A DNA stretch of 56,624 nt from UBA826 sp045564655 (GTDB taxonomy: Bacteria; Chloroflexota; Dehalococcoidia; Lucifugimonadales; UBA826): contig JBJLGX010000021.1 of assembly GCA_045564655.1 (NCBI GenBank), forward strand, positions 1-56,624, written 5' to 3'. Under the pieces are notes generated by a model. The model saw only the letters and a program-made list of their open reading frames with translations. It did no database searches and had not been told where the DNA came from. The translations under genes were made by a program, and so were the position numbers. Below, in pieces: positions 9,999 to 19,727 of this stretch. The first letter of the stretch is position 1. Every line of letters starts with the position of its first letter.

Positions 9999-10697
9999 CT
10001 ATTCTTCCTCTTCAATAAGGTCAGCAATGCAGGTTTTACCAATTAGTCTTCGACTAGGAGTAGCAAAAATTTCGTCTCTTACATATCCAACTAAACGCCA
10101 TTTGTAAATAATTCCTGGATCTAATCCCGAAACTGTTAATTCAGTTATAGATTCATCTGAATTAAATTCTAAAACAGACAAATCAGGTAAGGTGGTATTG
10201 GTTATAAATTCTTCGTCTGCTGAATATATATTAGTAAATCGTAGAATTTCTTGTGATTGGGATACATCAAGTGACAAATAAGAATTTCTACTAAATCCTA
10301 AAGATCCATAATGTGTAACATCTAATCTCAAATTTTCTGGAGTTAGAGAAGAAGGTACCCAGGTTAAATTTGCTACTGGAGTCCTTATGACATCTTGATC
10401 ACAGTCCGTAACAGCGTAAAAATCTTGAACTAATCCATCAAAGACCTGATAGTCTAAATATTCTTGTATCGGTTCCGTAAACTTGGGTGGCACAGGTGTT
10501 TCAGACCTAGAATCAGACGTATCGTTAGTAATATTATCAACTCTTATATCTTCCGTTTGAATATCAGAGACTACTATATCGCCTGTTGCAAACCCAAAAG
10601 GATTCTCTGCAGTTTCTTCAGTGTTCTCTGTATCTGTTAAGCACGAAATAATAAATAAAGACATTATTAAAAGTGACAAAAACTTCAAATTCATCAT
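9999..10697 (-). CDS. Small lipoprotein with FN3-like domain, copy 2
   Basis: The 232-residue protein starts with a lipoprotein signal (MNLKFLSLLIMSLFIISCL) and continues with an acidic linker. It has a C-terminal FN3-like domain with VSGLDPGIIYKWRLVG and the same two flanking cysteines (TDCDQDVIRTP, GKTCIADL) as the paralogue at 5993. Two Met codons are adjacent at the start (10697 and 10694) and either could be used. Its position immediately ahead of the propeller gene is the same in both cassettes, so the two products probably act together at the cell surface. That partnership is inferred only from the repeated gene order. Confidence 0.75.
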   Translation of the reverse strand: MMNLKFLSLLIMSLFIISCLTDTENTEETAENPFGFATGDIVVSDIQTEDIRVDNITNDTSDSRSETPVPPKFTEPIQEYLDYQVFDGLVQDFYAVTDCDQDVIRTPVANLTWVPSSLTPENLRLDVTHYGSLGFSRNSYLSLDVSQSQEILRFTNIYSADEEFITNTTLPDLSVLEFNSDESITELTVSGLDPGIIYKWRLVGYVRDEIFATPSRRLIGKTCIADLIEEEE

Positions 10698-10858
10698 ATT
10701 AAACCATTGATTAAAACATCGTTTGACTAATCGGAATCTTAATTCAAACCCATAAGTAAGACAAGCTTTACAAAATCATGAATCTAAATACCTATTTTCT
10801 CTTTGTGCAATATCTCTTCATATATTAGAATCAAAATATATTTAATTAGGAGGTTCCC

Positions 10859-11401
10859 ATGACTTCAAAAATGGTTAACGGATTATTATTCATCAGTGGT
10901 GGTCTTGCGCCTATAGTGCTTTACCTAGCATTAGGTCCCGAAGGTGCAGACATACTTGACGCCAAGCTTACTGAAAATTTAGTTTTCTGGATTATGCTCA
11001 GTATTCCCATAGCGTTCATGATGACTGCTAGCACTATGAAAGATGGTCCAGGTAGCATATATGCAAAAGTCGGTTTGCTAATATTTGTAATAGCTTATGC
11101 TGGAGGTTCAGTAGGAGATGCTGTATTCGCATCTGGGAACGAACAGTTAGGTGAAGCTATACAGGACCCATTTTGGGCAGGTATGATGCTGGCATTCGCC
11201 ATAACAGCAGTTGGATATTACCTTCAAAAGAATTTCCCTGTGTGGTTATCAGGATTAATGGCACTAGCCGGAGTATACGGATTTATTGCTATTGCATTCA
11301 TAGACTTAAACGCTAATGAAGCATTAGAGCTTCCTTTGTGGTTAGGTTTCACAGGTATTTTGATATTACTAGGCGTATTTACAATTCTTAAAAAAGAATA
11401 A
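10859..11401 (+). CDS. Small integral membrane protein, unknown function
   Basis: The 180 residues are mostly hydrophobic, with about six possible membrane segments separated by short loops. I recognise no family motif. The start is well supported by AGGAGG six bases before the ATG. A weak promoter-like pair (TTGTGC at 10803, TAGAAT at 10826, 17 bases apart) lies upstream. The M81 peptidase gene begins only 16 bases after the stop, so the two are probably one transcript. Confidence 0.75.
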   Translation: MTSKMVNGLLFISGGLAPIVLYLALGPEGADILDAKLTENLVFWIMLSIPIAFMMTASTMKDGPGSIYAKVGLLIFVIAYAGGSVGDAVFASGNEQLGEAIQDPFWAGMMLAFAITAVGYYLQKNFPVWLSGLMALAGVYGFIAIAFIDLNANEALELPLWLGFTGILILLGVFTILKKE

Positions 11402-11417
11402 TATCTTAAAACGAAAA

Positions 11418-12929
11418 ATGAAATTTGTAATTGCACAAATGAATCACGAAACTCATACATTTGTGCCTGAGTTAACTCGACTCGAAAAATTCAACTTGTC
11501 AGGAGGTAAAAAACCTCTTGAAGGATTAGCAGCAGTTGAAACCTTAAAAGGTGGAGATAACGGGCTTTCGGCATACGTTGATATTGCCGAAAGCCTAAAT
11601 GCTGATTACACCGTTCCAATAGCAGCTCATGCCCTACCCTCAGGACCTGTGTCAGATGAAGCTTTTGAATATATAAGCAATAAAATAACTTCAGCTGTAA
11701 AAGACGGCTGTGATGCCGTAATGTTGGACTTACATGGTTCTATGGTCACTGAAACTGTACTAGATGCGGAAGGTGAATTACTAGAAAGAATCCGAAATGT
11801 AGTACCAGGTATTCCTATAGCAGTATCCCTAGATTTTCACTGTACTATTACAAGCAAAATGGTTAAAAATGCAACTGTTATAACCGTCTATAGAACTATT
11901 CCGCATATAGACATATATGAAACAGCTAGCAGAGCAGGAAAAACACTCGTCAAATCGATCAAAGGTGAATCTAATCCTGTAATTTCTGCATTTCAGATGC
12001 CAATGATGGCAAGTCTTGAAAAAATGAGCGAAAGCTATAATCCTATGAAAGAGATAATAGATTTAATACATGAATTAGAAAATTCTCCAAATGATATATT
12101 GAACGCCAGCATTTCCGGAGGGCATCCATATACAGATGCTCCGCATGGAGGAATGACAGCAATTTTCATATCTGACAACAATCGTGAATTTGCAGATACT
12201 CAAGCAATAAAGACTCTTGAAACTGCATGGAATAATAGAGATTCTTTTGTATTCAAAACTGAACCAATTAAAGATTCTATTGCCCATGCTAAATCGCTTG
12301 AAGAAGGTCCAATAATAATGGCTGATTCGGGCGATATTCCTTCTACAGGGGGATATGCTGCAGATGTAACCTCTCTAAAAGAAGTAATTAAACAAGGTTT
12401 TGAAGATATATTAGTAGGTCCTATATGCGACCCTGAATCTGTATTAGCAATGTCTAAAGCTGGAATAGGGGCTGAAATAACTCTAGATTTAGGTGGAAAA
12501 ACATCTGTTCCTTCACTAAATTACAAGTCAGACCCTATCAAAATAACAGGAAAAATTAAAAATATTGTAGATGGAACCTTTGAATTAACAGGACCTTTTT
12601 ATCGTGGTGCAAAAATGTCAGCCGGATTGATGGCAGTATTAGAAATAGGTTCAATGGATATATTAATTACAGAACAAAAAGCTGAAGCCTTCGATCCTGA
12701 AATTTATAAAGTAGCAGGTCTGAATCCTCAAAATAAGAAATATACCTTATTAAAATCCCGACAGCACTTTAGGGCCGCTTATAAAACATTTGCAAAGCAC
12801 TTAATTCGAGTGTCAGGTCCAGGTATTACAAATCCTGATTTCCATAATTTCCCTTTTAAAAATATAGATAGCCCCATGTTTCCAATGGATAATATAACTA
12901 GTTTCACTACTCGGAATCTGACTGCTTAA
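11418..12929 (+). CDS. M81 family (MlrC-like) metallopeptidase
   Basis: The protein is 503 residues, the usual length for the M81/MlrC family. MlrC itself, microcystinase C, hydrolyses a linear peptide intermediate of microcystin breakdown. Family motifs visible are the N-terminal QMNHETHTFVPELT, the DAVMLDLHGSMVTE block, VSLDFHCTITSKM with candidate zinc-binding Asp and His, YRTIPHIDIYETA, and ISGGHPYTDAPHGGM. No signal peptide is present, so it is cytoplasmic. Family members act on varied small peptides or amides, and microcystin is not implied here. No clear Shine-Dalgarno sequence precedes the ATG, and translation may depend on the gene just upstream. Its last 23 bases overlap the convergent MFS gene. 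Confidence 0.85.
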   Translation: MKFVIAQMNHETHTFVPELTRLEKFNLSGGKKPLEGLAAVETLKGGDNGLSAYVDIAESLNADYTVPIAAHALPSGPVSDEAFEYISNKITSAVKDGCDAVMLDLHGSMVTETVLDAEGELLERIRNVVPGIPIAVSLDFHCTITSKMVKNATVITVYRTIPHIDIYETASRAGKTLVKSIKGESNPVISAFQMPMMASLEKMSESYNPMKEIIDLIHELENSPNDILNASISGGHPYTDAPHGGMTAIFISDNNREFADTQAIKTLETAWNNRDSFVFKTEPIKDSIAHAKSLEEGPIIMADSGDIPSTGGYAADVTSLKEVIKQGFEDILVGPICDPESVLAMSKAGIGAEITLDLGGKTSVPSLNYKSDPIKITGKIKNIVDGTFELTGPFYRGAKMSAGLMAVLEIGSMDILITEQKAEAFDPEIYKVAGLNPQNKKYTLLKSRQHFRAAYKTFAKHLIRVSGPGITNPDFHNFPFKNIDSPMFPMDNITSFTTRNLTA

Positions 12930-14190
12930 CATAAACAGGCTTCTTTGATAAAAGCAAAAATATAAATGCAACCAAATACATGAGTACGCATAATGCAAAT
13001 ACAGGTTTATAGCTAACAAACACTTTTGATAATAAGGCTGCCAAAGTTGGTCCTACTCCTAATCCTCCAATCTGAAATGTGCCTACAACTCCTGAAATAG
13101 CACCAAATGAATTCCTTCCATAATAACTCGCTGTTAACATGCTCCCTAAAACTTCTAATCCACCACTGGCAGCAGCCCACACTAAGACAACAACAAATCC
13201 CATAATCCCACCATCAACTAATAAGAAAAATGATGTCGCAATCAAACTTAACGGCAAAACTATAAAATATACTTTTCTTGGAGAATATCTATCTGCTAAT
13301 ACGCCACAAATTGGATTAAAAATTGAATCCATCAAAGATGCAAGCGTCCAAGCTAAAACAGCAACTGACAATGATAGTCCCGTATCGTTTAAATAAGGAA
13401 CTGTTTGAAATCCAATTGTTCCCAAAACTGTTATAGCTAAAAATTGTGTAACACAGATATACCAAAATGTATTGGTTCTTATTGCTTCCGAAACAGTCCA
13501 ACTAATTTCATTAGTGCTAAGGTTAGTGCCCATTGAAGATTCGGATCCCTTAGCCGGAATCTTTCCATCAGGTAACAGGCCGATTGATTCAGGATTTTTA
13601 CGTAAAATCATTAGCATAGGAATTGCAACGACAAAAGCATATAACCCCAATATTCTGTATCCATTACGCCAGCTTGAAATCAAATTAGAAATAAGTTGTA
13701 TATTGCCCGCTGCATAAAATGGTCTAGCCATAAATATGAATCCCATTGCCAAATTTCTTTTATTAAAAAAGAAATTTACTGCAACATTTCTCGGCATAGA
13801 GCTTACTAATATAGGTGTTCCTATACCTCTAGCAATTATGTATCCAAAATAGAATGTCCAAATTGAATCAGCACCACCAATAATATAGAAACAAATACCT
13901 AATACAATCATTGCAAAAGGCATTATGAATCTAGGACCATATTTATCAGCTAATCTTCCAAATATAGGAGTTAGAAACCCGACAGTCCAAGTGCCAGCAG
14001 ATATGCCCAATGCAAATTGTGTTCTGTCCCAACCAGTTTCACTAAGCATAATGGTCTGAATTGCTACTATGGTTTGCTGAGAAACTCCAGTACAAGCAAA
14101 AGTCCCTAAAGATGCAGTTAGTAAAACAATCCAACCATAGTAAATTTTAGTTTTAGGAGTGTAATTTAATATTTGTTTAATTGATGCCAT
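12907..14190 (-). CDS. MFS transporter, OFA/monocarboxylate-like
   Basis: The 427 residues carry about 12 membrane segments. The N-terminal YYGWIVLLTASLGTFACTG and the loop GRLADKYGPRFIMP match the MFS motif-A region of oxalate/formate or monocarboxylate carriers. A second-half copy is seen at GVLADRYSPRKVYF. The substrate cannot be read from sequence; a small organic acid is the family-based expectation. The 3' end overlaps the convergent M81 gene by 23 bases, and no terminator is visible there. Confidence 0.85.
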   Translation of the reverse strand: MASIKQILNYTPKTKIYYGWIVLLTASLGTFACTGVSQQTIVAIQTIMLSETGWDRTQFALGISAGTWTVGFLTPIFGRLADKYGPRFIMPFAMIVLGICFYIIGGADSIWTFYFGYIIARGIGTPILVSSMPRNVAVNFFFNKRNLAMGFIFMARPFYAAGNIQLISNLISSWRNGYRILGLYAFVVAIPMLMILRKNPESIGLLPDGKIPAKGSESSMGTNLSTNEISWTVSEAIRTNTFWYICVTQFLAITVLGTIGFQTVPYLNDTGLSLSVAVLAWTLASLMDSIFNPICGVLADRYSPRKVYFIVLPLSLIATSFFLLVDGGIMGFVVVLVWAAASGGLEVLGSMLTASYYGRNSFGAISGVVGTFQIGGLGVGPTLAALLSKVFVSYKPVFALCVLMYLVAFIFLLLSKKPVYVKQSDSE

Positions 14191-14241
14191 CTGAAGATCA
14201 TAACATTCAGATCTATCAATTTAACGACAATCTAAGTTCAA

Positions 14242-16938
14242 TTATTTTATAGACCAAACATTATAATTTGTATATTTAGTTGATTCCCCAACAATCTTAG
14301 AGTCTTCATAATATGCTCCTATCAAATATGCATCTCCAAATCCTAGGATGTTTTTAGCATCAAGCTCTCCCATAAAGACCCCGTTTACATACAATAAGCC
14401 TCTGGGTCCATGTAATATAACCTTCATAGTATTTGTAGCATTTTCAGATACTTGAACATTAGTTGACCCATAAGTCATTAAAGACCCTTCACGTCCATTA
14501 GGTTCATCTCTTAGGATATGATCCCAATACCCATCACTTGATAAAACAACAACATAAAATGTATTAAGCGCTACATCTCTTAATCCAAATCCATAACTCC
14601 AATTACCTTCATTTATCGAGTAAGGATTTTCAAATGTTGCCTCTATAATTAGATTTGATAATTCTGGCAATAAATCAGATGTTGGCATTGCATCTCCGGG
14701 TATATCATGGTCAATAGTCCCACTTTGGCTTGAAATAACTGGAGTTATTGGTGAAACTTTAAAGTCACTCACATCAACAGCAAATTTCTCATCGTAATAT
14801 ATTGCAGACACAAGATATGTCTCCCCTTGGGCAGAAATCGCACTAACGTCTAAATCACTAACATACCTGTCATTAATAAAAAGCCAACCTACATCATTCT
14901 GTAATATCACTTTTAATTTATTTGATTGATATAAATCAAATAAACTTGTTGAAATTTGACTCGAATTACCGCTATCAACTTCTATAAATTCACTTTCGGA
15001 ATTTTGATGATACAAATACCAGCTTTTTTTATTTGTTATTATCAATCTATACATACCCGTATCAGTGGATCTAAATTGGAACCCAAGACTCCAGTCACTG
15101 AATCCATAAGAATAATAAGGAATACTAAAATCAGCTTCTACAACAAGATTTGAAAGACTCGTATTTGAAGCTTTATTGCCAATTTGAGAAGAATCTCCAG
15201 ACTTATTAATAGTCCCACTCCAAGGCCCAAAAGAAGTATTTGCCTGATCAGTTTGAGATGAATCAATCTCATTGAGCTGTGCTCGAGCATCTGAAAACTC
15301 TAGACTCGAAATGATTTTTTGCAATTCCAATTCTAAATATGGCCATGAAGAATTTTCAGATTGAGTATAAATTCCGTATCCAATATCATCTTTTATGAAA
15401 AAATATTCAATCCCTTGATTAGAAAATCCTAACCCTGGCCATTCCCAGAGTTCTTCATACGCATATGCGTTTAATCCTCCGACATCTTGTTGATATGAAT
15501 CTATTTTTGAGTAATATGTAAAGTCTTCGACACTGGCTCCAGATTCATACATATAATTAGCAAATCCAGGTAGCCCTAAAACTGGATTCGTAAATTTAGA
15601 AAAATCGCCGATAAGTTTATATGGAATAATATGTATTTGAGCTGTAGTACCATTTTGTCTCAAAAACACTTTGTCAGATAATTCGTATATTTGCCAATTT
15701 TCAGGAACTTGCAAAGAATAAAAATTAGCACCATTCGTATATTCAGACGTTTCTGAAATTACACCTTGTACAAGAGCATCAATCCATGGCTTGGCATCAG
15801 TAATGTCGATAGATAAATTAATTCCTTCCGAATTACGGACAACTGCTGTATTGATTCCAATTAAATTACCATAATCGTCAAATAGTGGGCCTCCACTATT
15901 ACCAGAATTAAGAGCAGCATCTGTTTGGATTATATCCAATCCACCTAAAAATTCTTCTCTAAATGCTGAGACATATCCTTTCGTTAAAGTTGGAGAACCT
16001 GGTAAATCTAATGCAAATCCAATAGCTTGAACTGGATCTCCCACTCTAACATCTGCATTATTTTTATAATCAAGATAATTTTGCTGATAGGCGTCAACAT
16101 GAAGTAATGCAATATCCTTATCATCATAAGTCCCTAAAACTTCAGCTAGTCTTTCATCACCATTACTTAGCGTTACGTACAATAATGAAGACTGCCCAAC
16201 AACATGAGCATTAGTAATGATTAGTCCATCACTAGAAATAAAAAACCCTGTCCCAACACCGCCTTGATCAGTTTCAATACGCACTACAGTGTCAGAAAAT
16301 TGTTCAAAAAGAGATAAAGCCGAGCCTGAATTCGGCAATATCTCCGACTCAGTTATTTGTGCTGATACTGGGGTTGGTATAGGGGTTGGTATTGGATCAA
16401 CTTCATCTGGTTCTACTTGTGTATCTACTATTTGAGGTTCAGGAAGAACAGAACAGTCTTCTAATACTGCTGTCCACAATAACCAGTCAGAAAATTTACC
16501 ATAGACGGATATATAATCTCCAGAACCAATACCTTCGACTTGCCCAATGTCACTTATCATACAATTAACAGATCCTAACCCTAAATCCCCGATTGAGACC
16601 CCAAACCCAAAGGACGTTAAGTTAATATAAGGATTTCCTAATATATCAAAATCAATTGATTCGACTGACCCTTCAAGCTTAATGAGAGTATCATCAAATT
16701 TAGATGTCGCCACTACAGCATTATCTTCAAATTCTCTAAGAAATGAGAAAACAGATAATTCAAAATCAAAATCTTGTTCAGGTAGTTTATCTAATGAATC
16801 TCTTTCAGCATCTAAGGTCTCTTGAACTCTTGCTTCTACAGTAGCGTCTATGTCAACGCCAGAATCAAAATTACCATCACTTTGACATGACAGCAAAACA
16901 AACAAGCTAATAAATATACAAATCATTCTATATTTCAT
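14242..16938 (-). CDS. Mosaic lipoprotein: HtrA-like serine protease with OB-like and two lectin-like domains
   Basis: The 898 residues start with a lipoprotein signal (FVLLSC, Cys18) and a short helical stretch. Residues about 60-165 resemble a tRNA_anti-like/OB-fold domain. A Pro/Thr linker leads to a trypsin-like domain with an intact triad: His245 (TNAHVV), Asp275 (DKDIALL) and Ser348 (GNSGGPL). This is the arrangement of secreted HtrA/DegP-type proteases, but no PDZ domain follows. Residues about 405-550 look PsbP-like. The C-terminus holds two repeats (about 571-735 and 738-898), each resembling a concanavalin-like or DUF1080-type beta sandwich with 'W.LGF..R' and 'LFIN/LYVNG' motifs. 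It probably works outside the membrane on proteins near a bound ligand. The domain names beyond the protease are inferred from pattern. Confidence 0.8.
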   Translation of the reverse strand: MKYRMICIFISLFVLLSCQSDGNFDSGVDIDATVEARVQETLDAERDSLDKLPEQDFDFELSVFSFLREFEDNAVVATSKFDDTLIKLEGSVESIDFDILGNPYINLTSFGFGVSIGDLGLGSVNCMISDIGQVEGIGSGDYISVYGKFSDWLLWTAVLEDCSVLPEPQIVDTQVEPDEVDPIPTPIPTPVSAQITESEILPNSGSALSLFEQFSDTVVRIETDQGGVGTGFFISSDGLIITNAHVVGQSSLLYVTLSNGDERLAEVLGTYDDKDIALLHVDAYQQNYLDYKNNADVRVGDPVQAIGFALDLPGSPTLTKGYVSAFREEFLGGLDIIQTDAALNSGNSGGPLFDDYGNLIGINTAVVRNSEGINLSIDITDAKPWIDALVQGVISETSEYTNGANFYSLQVPENWQIYELSDKVFLRQNGTTAQIHIIPYKLIGDFSKFTNPVLGLPGFANYMYESGASVEDFTYYSKIDSYQQDVGGLNAYAYEELWEWPGLGFSNQGIEYFFIKDDIGYGIYTQSENSSWPYLELELQKIISSLEFSDARAQLNEIDSSQTDQANTSFGPWSGTINKSGDSSQIGNKASNTSLSNLVVEADFSIPYYSYGFSDWSLGFQFRSTDTGMYRLIITNKKSWYLYHQNSESEFIEVDSGNSSQISTSLFDLYQSNKLKVILQNDVGWLFINDRYVSDLDVSAISAQGETYLVSAIYYDEKFAVDVSDFKVSPITPVISSQSGTIDHDIPGDAMPTSDLLPELSNLIIEATFENPYSINEGNWSYGFGLRDVALNTFYVVVLSSDGYWDHILRDEPNGREGSLMTYGSTNVQVSENATNTMKVILHGPRGLLYVNGVFMGELDAKNILGFGDAYLIGAYYEDSKIVGESTKYTNYNVWSIK

Positions 16939-17000
16939 ATCTTAAAATATTAACACTAGAACTAATAGATATAAATTGTTTAATACTCTAAAATACGCAA

Positions 17001-18443
17001 ATGAGTAAACATCATCCCGACATAGCTCACAGCATAACGATTAGAGCTGAATATGCCAACGAAGTAGGTATGTTGGGGAGTATTACGTCAGCGATCAGTG
17101 ATTCAAAAGGTGACATTGGTGCGATAGACATAGTGTCCACTAAACCAAATATCATTGTACGAGATATCACAATAAATGCCCGAGACGCATCGCATATTAA
17201 CCAGATCGTAGATACTATCTCTAACATTAAAGGCGTAACAGTAGTAAATATATCTGACCAAGTATTTTTGAGACATTTGGGCGGAAAAATAGAGATGCAA
17301 AGCAAAACCCCAATTAAAACAAGAAACGACATGTCAATTGTTTATACCCCTGGGGTAGCACGAGTTAGTACAGCAATAAGCCTCCATCCTGAATCTGTTT
17401 GGAACCTAACCAGCAAGGGAAATACCGTGGCAGTTGTTACAGATGGATCTGCTGTCTTAGGATTAGGCGATATTGGACCTGAAGCAGCATTACCTGTTAT
17501 GGAAGGTAAAGCCCAACTTTTAAAAGAATTGGCCGGAATAGATGCATGGCCCATAGCTCTAGACACTAAAGATCCTGAAGAAATTATAAATACTATAAAA
17601 TTAATCTCTCCTGGATTTGGGGGAATAAACCTGGAAGACATATCATCTCCAAGATGTTTTTATATCGAAGAAAGATTGCAAAAAGAGTTAGACATTCCTG
17701 TATTTCATGATGACCAGCACGGGACAGCTGTTGTAGTACTAGCAGGATTGTTAAATTCTTCTAAAGTAGTAGGCAAAAAACTCAATTCTCTTAAAATTGT
17801 TATTACAGGAATAGGCGCTGCAGGGATATCTACAACTAAATTATTGAAAAAAGCAGGCATTAAAGACATTATTGGTGTCGACCAAGAAGGAATCATTCAT
17901 AAATCTTCAGATTACCCGGACAATCCAAATTGGCAGTGGTTTTCAAAACATACAAACCCCCGAAATATAACAGGTGGTTTAAAAGAAGCTATAAAAGATG
18001 CTGATGCATTTATAGGTTTATCAGCACCTGGAGTTATTACTGTTAAAGATCTGAAATCTATGGCTGAAAGCCCTATCGTATTTGCGATGGCAAATCCTGA
18101 ACCAGAAATATGGCCAGAAGAAGCTATGAAATATGTAGCTGTCATGGCAACCGGAAGATCTGACTATCCTAATCAAGTAAATAACGCTTTATGCTTTCCA
18201 GGTATGTTCCGTGGGATTTTAAATGCTCGAGCAAGAGAAATTAACTATGACATGAAATTAGCAGCAGCTAAAGCAATCGCAGATAGTGTTCCAGAAGATC
18301 ATATAAGTAGCGAATATATAATACCTAGCATATTTGATAAAGCTGTAACTAGAAAAGTCGCTCGTGAAGTAGCAAAATCCGCTCGTCATACTGGCGCTGC
18401 CAGAAAAAAATCTCGCCTTGATTTAAATGCATTCAAAGCCTAG
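17001..18443 (+). CDS. NAD(P)-dependent malic enzyme with N-terminal ACT domain
   Basis: This catalyses oxidative decarboxylation of malate to pyruvate, CO2 and NAD(P)H. Residues about 10-90 form an ACT-type regulatory domain (SITIRAEYANEVGMLGSITS). The catalytic part has Tyr115 in VYTPGVARV, Lys170 in VMEGKAQLL, metal ligands Glu212-Asp213 in NLEDISSPRCF and Asp238 in HDDQHGTAVV, and the nucleotide-binding GIGAAGIS. At 480 residues it is the length expected for the bacterial ACT-malic enzyme type without the phosphotransacetylase fusion. The ACT domain suggests allosteric control by a small metabolite. It is followed after 58 bases by formate dehydrogenase on the same strand. NAD versus NADP preference is not certain. 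Confidence 0.93.
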   Translation: MSKHHPDIAHSITIRAEYANEVGMLGSITSAISDSKGDIGAIDIVSTKPNIIVRDITINARDASHINQIVDTISNIKGVTVVNISDQVFLRHLGGKIEMQSKTPIKTRNDMSIVYTPGVARVSTAISLHPESVWNLTSKGNTVAVVTDGSAVLGLGDIGPEAALPVMEGKAQLLKELAGIDAWPIALDTKDPEEIINTIKLISPGFGGINLEDISSPRCFYIEERLQKELDIPVFHDDQHGTAVVVLAGLLNSSKVVGKKLNSLKIVITGIGAAGISTTKLLKKAGIKDIIGVDQEGIIHKSSDYPDNPNWQWFSKHTNPRNITGGLKEAIKDADAFIGLSAPGVITVKDLKSMAESPIVFAMANPEPEIWPEEAMKYVAVMATGRSDYPNQVNNALCFPGMFRGILNARAREINYDMKLAAAKAIADSVPEDHISSEYIIPSIFDKAVTRKVAREVAKSARHTGAARKKSRLDLNAFKA

Positions 18444-18501
18444 GCAATGTTTGTAGTACAATCTTATCTCACTCATAAAGCTGAGAGGAGATTTAACGAC
18501 T

Positions 18502-19698
18502 ATGAAAGTACTATGTGTTTTATATGATGATCCAATAGGTGGTATGCCTAAAGAATATGCTTTGGATAGTATTCCAAAATTAGAAAAATATCCTGATGGC
18601 ATGACTTTACCAAACCCTACATCAATTGACTTCACTCCTGGAGAATTACTAGGTTGTGTATCAGGTGAATTAGGATTACGCCAATTCCTAGAAGCTAATG
18701 GGCATACATTAGTTGTAACCTCAGATAAAGATGGAGATAACTGCACTGCTGATAAAGAATTGGTAGATGCTGATGTAGTTATATCGCAGCCTTTCTGGCC
18801 ATATTATTTAACTAGGGAAAAAATTGAGAAAGCTAAAAATTTAAAGATGGCTATTACTGCAGGTATAGGTTCTGATCATGTAGACCTACAAGCTGCAATG
18901 GATAATAATGTTGACGTTGTTGAAGTAACATACTGTAACTCCATATCTGTGTCTGAGCACCAAGTTATGATGATTTTAACATTGGTTAGGGATTACCATA
19001 ATCAATATGCGATTGTTAAATCTGGTGGATGGAATATAGCAGATGCTGTGAGCAGATCTTATGATGTCGAAGGTATGCACATTGGAACAGTTGCTGCTGG
19101 CAGAATAGGTCTATCTGTATTAAGAAAAATGAAACCTTTTGATGTTAATTTACATTATTTTGACAGGCATCGACTTCCAAAATCAGTTGAATCTGAACTG
19201 AATTTAACATTTCATGATTCTGTTGAATCTATGGTCTCTGTTTGCGATGTCGTTACTATCAATTGCCCTTTACATCCAGAAACAGAAGATTTATTTAATC
19301 AAAATCTGATTGGGAAAATGAAAAAAGGAGCTTACTTAGTAAATACTGCAAGAGGTAAGATTTGTAACCGAGATGCAGTAGCTGAAGCATTGGAATCAGG
19401 TCAATTAAGTGGTTATGCAGGAGATGTTTGGTTCCCTCAGCCAGCCCCTAATGACCATGTATGGCGTAATATGCCACATCATGGAATGACACCACACACA
19501 TCTGGAACATCATTATCAGCACAAGCTAGATATGCAGCAGGCACAAGAGAAATATTAGAATGTTTTTTTGACAATAAGCCGATCCGAACTCCCTATTTAA
19601 TAGTTAAAGACGGAGCTCTAGCCGGTATGGGTGCTCACTCATACAGTGAAGGTAGCGCTACTGAGGGATCTGAAGAGGCATCTCAGTACAAAAAATAA
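18502..19698 (+). CDS. fdh: NAD-dependent formate dehydrogenase
   Basis: The 398-residue enzyme oxidises formate to CO2 with NAD+ and needs no metal. It resembles the methylotroph enzyme (Pseudomonas sp. 101 type) so closely that residue numbers coincide: Asn146 (TYCNSIS), the glycine motif GTVAAGRIG (195-203), Asp221 (YFDRHR, which selects NAD over NADP), Arg284 (VNTARGK), Gln313 (WFPQPAP) and His332 (TPHTSG). The family's C-terminal segment ending in EEASQYKK is kept. AGGAG lies 11 bases before the ATG. Together with the upstream malic enzyme it forms a possible unit yielding NADH and CO2 from C1 and C4 acids. It is cytoplasmic. Confidence 0.96.
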   Translation: MKVLCVLYDDPIGGMPKEYALDSIPKLEKYPDGMTLPNPTSIDFTPGELLGCVSGELGLRQFLEANGHTLVVTSDKDGDNCTADKELVDADVVISQPFWPYYLTREKIEKAKNLKMAITAGIGSDHVDLQAAMDNNVDVVEVTYCNSISVSEHQVMMILTLVRDYHNQYAIVKSGGWNIADAVSRSYDVEGMHIGTVAAGRIGLSVLRKMKPFDVNLHYFDRHRLPKSVESELNLTFHDSVESMVSVCDVVTINCPLHPETEDLFNQNLIGKMKKGAYLVNTARGKICNRDAVAEALESGQLSGYAGDVWFPQPAPNDHVWRNMPHHGMTPHTSGTSLSAQARYAAGTREILECFFDNKPIRTPYLIVKDGALAGMGAHSYSEGSATEGSEEASQYKK

Positions 19699-19727
19699 TA
19701 TTCTACTGAAATACATTTAGGTAATGA

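Noticed and set aside
12907..12929. Assembly error suspected from the 23-base overlap of convergent genes
   Set aside because: Both C-termini look natural, and near-touching convergent pairs recur in this window (2839/2844, 47366/47372, 51070/51072, 53971/53974).
17027..17332. 101-codon minus-strand frame inside the malic enzyme gene
   Set aside because: It is fully antisense to a well-conserved enzyme and has no ribosome site or family similarity.
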